Source: Pseudolabrys sp.
GTDB lineage: Bacteria; Pseudomonadota; Alphaproteobacteria; Rhizobiales; Xanthobacteraceae
Reading direction: 5' to 3'
Length of the DNA: 5,139 nt
Assembly: GCA_019246455.1 (NCBI GenBank)
Contig: JAFAQJ010000025.1
Location: 1 to 5,139, forward strand
Below the pieces are notes generated by a model. The model was not told where the DNA came from. It made no database searches and was given only the letters and a program-made list of their open reading frames with translations. The stretch's first letter is position 1. Every line of letters starts with the position of its first letter. Below are positions 4,116 to 5,139 of this stretch, in pieces. A program made the translations under genes and the position numbers.

Positions 4116-5139
4116 TCGCCGCCTTTGGCGGATTCAAGCTGCTGCTTGAGCGCGGCGAGTTTGGCGAACGGCGAATTCGGATCGGCTTCCTTGCGATCCG
4201 CGCGGCCGCCCTGATGCGCGAAGTAACGCTCGCGGTCGGCGCGATCGACGTCGCTGCCGCGCTCGCGGCGTTTGCCGGAAAACTTGCGTTCCCCGCCACG
4301 ATCATTTCGGTCGTCGCGACGATCCTGGCGCTCGCGGCGCTGCGCGCGGTCGTGACGATCGGCGCGGTCGGCGCGCTTGTCGCCGAAGTCGCGGCGGCGT
4401 TGATCGGGACGCTCCCCTTGCTCGGTGGGCTTGGCCCCCGCTGTCGCTTCAGCAGATGGCGCGGACGTTTCACCCGTGACGGGTTGCGTTGCCAACGTGG
4501 CTGGCCGTTGATCGCGGCGTTGATGGCGTTGGTGCTTCGGACGCGGACGATGTTCGGAACGCCCGGCCGGACGCCAGACTTCGACGACGGCATCTTCTGC
4601 ATTCGATGCTTCGGTGGGCATGACCTCAGCGCTCGCGGCCGGCTGAGTGTCAGCAATCGGCGCAACCGCTGCGGCGACGACCACCGGCGCGGGCTCCAGC
4701 GTCACCGGCGGCGAAGCGGATTCGACCGGTACAACAGGCGCAGTCGCCACTGGCATGAAGTCGGTCGATGGTAGCAACGAGAGTGAACTCGCTGCTCGTA
4801 CTGCGACCGGAGCCGTCACCGGTACAGGCGCAGTGACTTCACCAGCGGACGTGGCAGTTTCAGCCGGGGGCGTCACTTCAGTCACAACGGCTTCGCCAGC
4901 AGGCGCGGCCGGTGCCTGGGCGGGTTTCGGCTTGCGGTCCATGCGATAGCCAAGCGAACGCAGGATCGAGGCGAAGTCTTCACCCGACGCGCCGGTCAGC
5001 GACGTCATTGCGCCGGTCACGGTGAAGCCGCGGCCATCGAACCAGCCGGCCGGCTTCTCGCCCGGCATGCCTTCGCGCCACGACAGCGCAGGCCGGATCA
5101 GGTCGGCGAGCCGCTCCAGAATGTCGACGCGCACGGCGC
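4112..5139 (-). CDS. C-terminal part of a probable SUV3/MgpS-like RNA helicase (5' end outside the window)
   Basis: This is the 3' part of a longer gene, with 341 residues visible. The frame continues past the right edge, so the GTG at 5134 is an internal Val and not a start. Residues 1-72 are folded and conserved in appearance (RVDILERLADLIRPALSWRE, then MTSLTGASGEDFASILRSLG), resembling the end of the helicase-related protein found upstream of S4-fdxA-carD in Rhizobiales. No helicase motif lies in the window, so that identity rests on this segment and on gene order. Residues about 73-190 are an Ala/Val/Pro/Thr-rich linker. Residues about 190-325 are a highly charged Arg/Asp/Glu/Gln tail with many RxDR steps, like the RNA-binding disordered tails of RNase E and RNA helicases. 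The end PNSPFAKLAALKQQLE looks conserved. The stop overlaps the next gene. Confidence 0.8.
   Translation of the reverse strand, partial: AVRVDILERLADLIRPALSWREGMPGEKPAGWFDGRGFTVTGAMTSLTGASGEDFASILRSLGYRMDRKPKPAQAPAAPAGEAVVTEVTPPAETATSAGEVTAPVPVTAPVAVRAASSLSLLPSTDFMPVATAPVVPVESASPPVTLEPAPVVVAAAVAPIADTQPAASAEVMPTEASNAEDAVVEVWRPAGRSEHRPRPKHQRHQRRDQRPATLATQPVTGETSAPSAEATAGAKPTEQGERPDQRRRDFGDKRADRADRHDRAQRRERQDRRDDRNDRGGERKFSGKRRERGSDVDRADRERYFAHQGGRADRKEADPNSPFAKLAALKQQLESAKGGD
4119..4131 (-). repeat. Small hairpin at the helicase stop / S4 start
   Basis: CCGCC-TTT-GGCGG (4119-4131) can fold just upstream of the TTG start of the S4 gene and includes its AAGGCGG ribosome binding site. Ribosomes finishing the helicase would open it, which fits translational coupling. 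The palindrome also simply encodes Ala-Lys-Gly-Gly codons, so chance is possible. Confidence 0.35.

Noticed and set aside
3832..4665. Minus-strand open frame of 277 codons overlapping the helicase tail and S4 gene
   Set aside because: It is a different frame over the repetitive charged tail. The helicase and S4 frames have recognisable motifs and this one has none.
4214..4774. Plus-strand open frame of 186 codons with hydrophobic stretches
   Set aside because: The apparent membrane segments are the antisense of the Arg/Asp/Glu codons of the helicase tail. No ribosome binding site or independent support.

Overview
The window is GC-rich and almost fully coding. It looks like chromosomal DNA from an alphaproteobacterium of the order Hyphomicrobiales, most likely Bradyrhizobium-like or a close relative (Nitrobacteraceae/Xanthobacteraceae). 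The evidence is the gene order C-terminal helicase tail, S4-domain protein, FdxA-type seven-iron ferredoxin and CarD/CdnL regulator, together with two perfect matches to the alphaproteobacterial EcfG (general stress sigma factor) promoter pattern. There is no rRNA, tRNA, CRISPR array, insertion sequence or prophage gene, and base composition gives no sign of recent transfer.

Left part (1-2060): a set of small envelope proteins of unknown function. A minus-strand gene may leave the left edge (1-72) behind an EcfG-type promoter at 147-171. Then come a plus-strand secreted His/Arg-rich mini-protein (308-508) and a strong terminator (527-565). A convergent minus-strand single-pass membrane protein with a Gln/Ala/Pro-rich tail (571-972) follows, with its own EcfG-type promoter at 1010-1035. 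A divergent plus-strand single-pass membrane protein (1133-1543) and a plus-strand exported protein with two cysteines (1620-2012) end this part. A bidirectional terminator (2031-2063) separates it from the right part.

Right part (2082-5139): everything lies on the minus strand and is read from right to left. It holds the C-terminal third or so of a probable SUV3/MgpS-like RNA helicase with a charged, disordered tail, and an S4 RNA-binding protein whose TTG start overlaps the helicase stop. Next are a 58-residue Cys/His mini-protein, the 7Fe ferredoxin fdxA, and the RNA-polymerase-binding regulator CarD/CdnL. The helicase and S4 protein are likely co-translated and point to RNA metabolism and ribosome rescue. 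FdxA is an electron carrier, and CarD tunes RNA polymerase at promoters. They sit together in a housekeeping neighbourhood, not in a single pathway.

The most interesting structure is not a gene. Between fdxA and carD there is a good extended -10 promoter, followed within about 60 bases by a complete intrinsic terminator that lies upstream of any plausible carD start. This looks like a transcription attenuator, or a short leader RNA, in front of a global transcription regulator. The two EcfG promoters, which tie small envelope genes to the general stress response, come second. I see no clear defence system, toxin-antitoxin pair or other undescribed multi-gene machine in the window.
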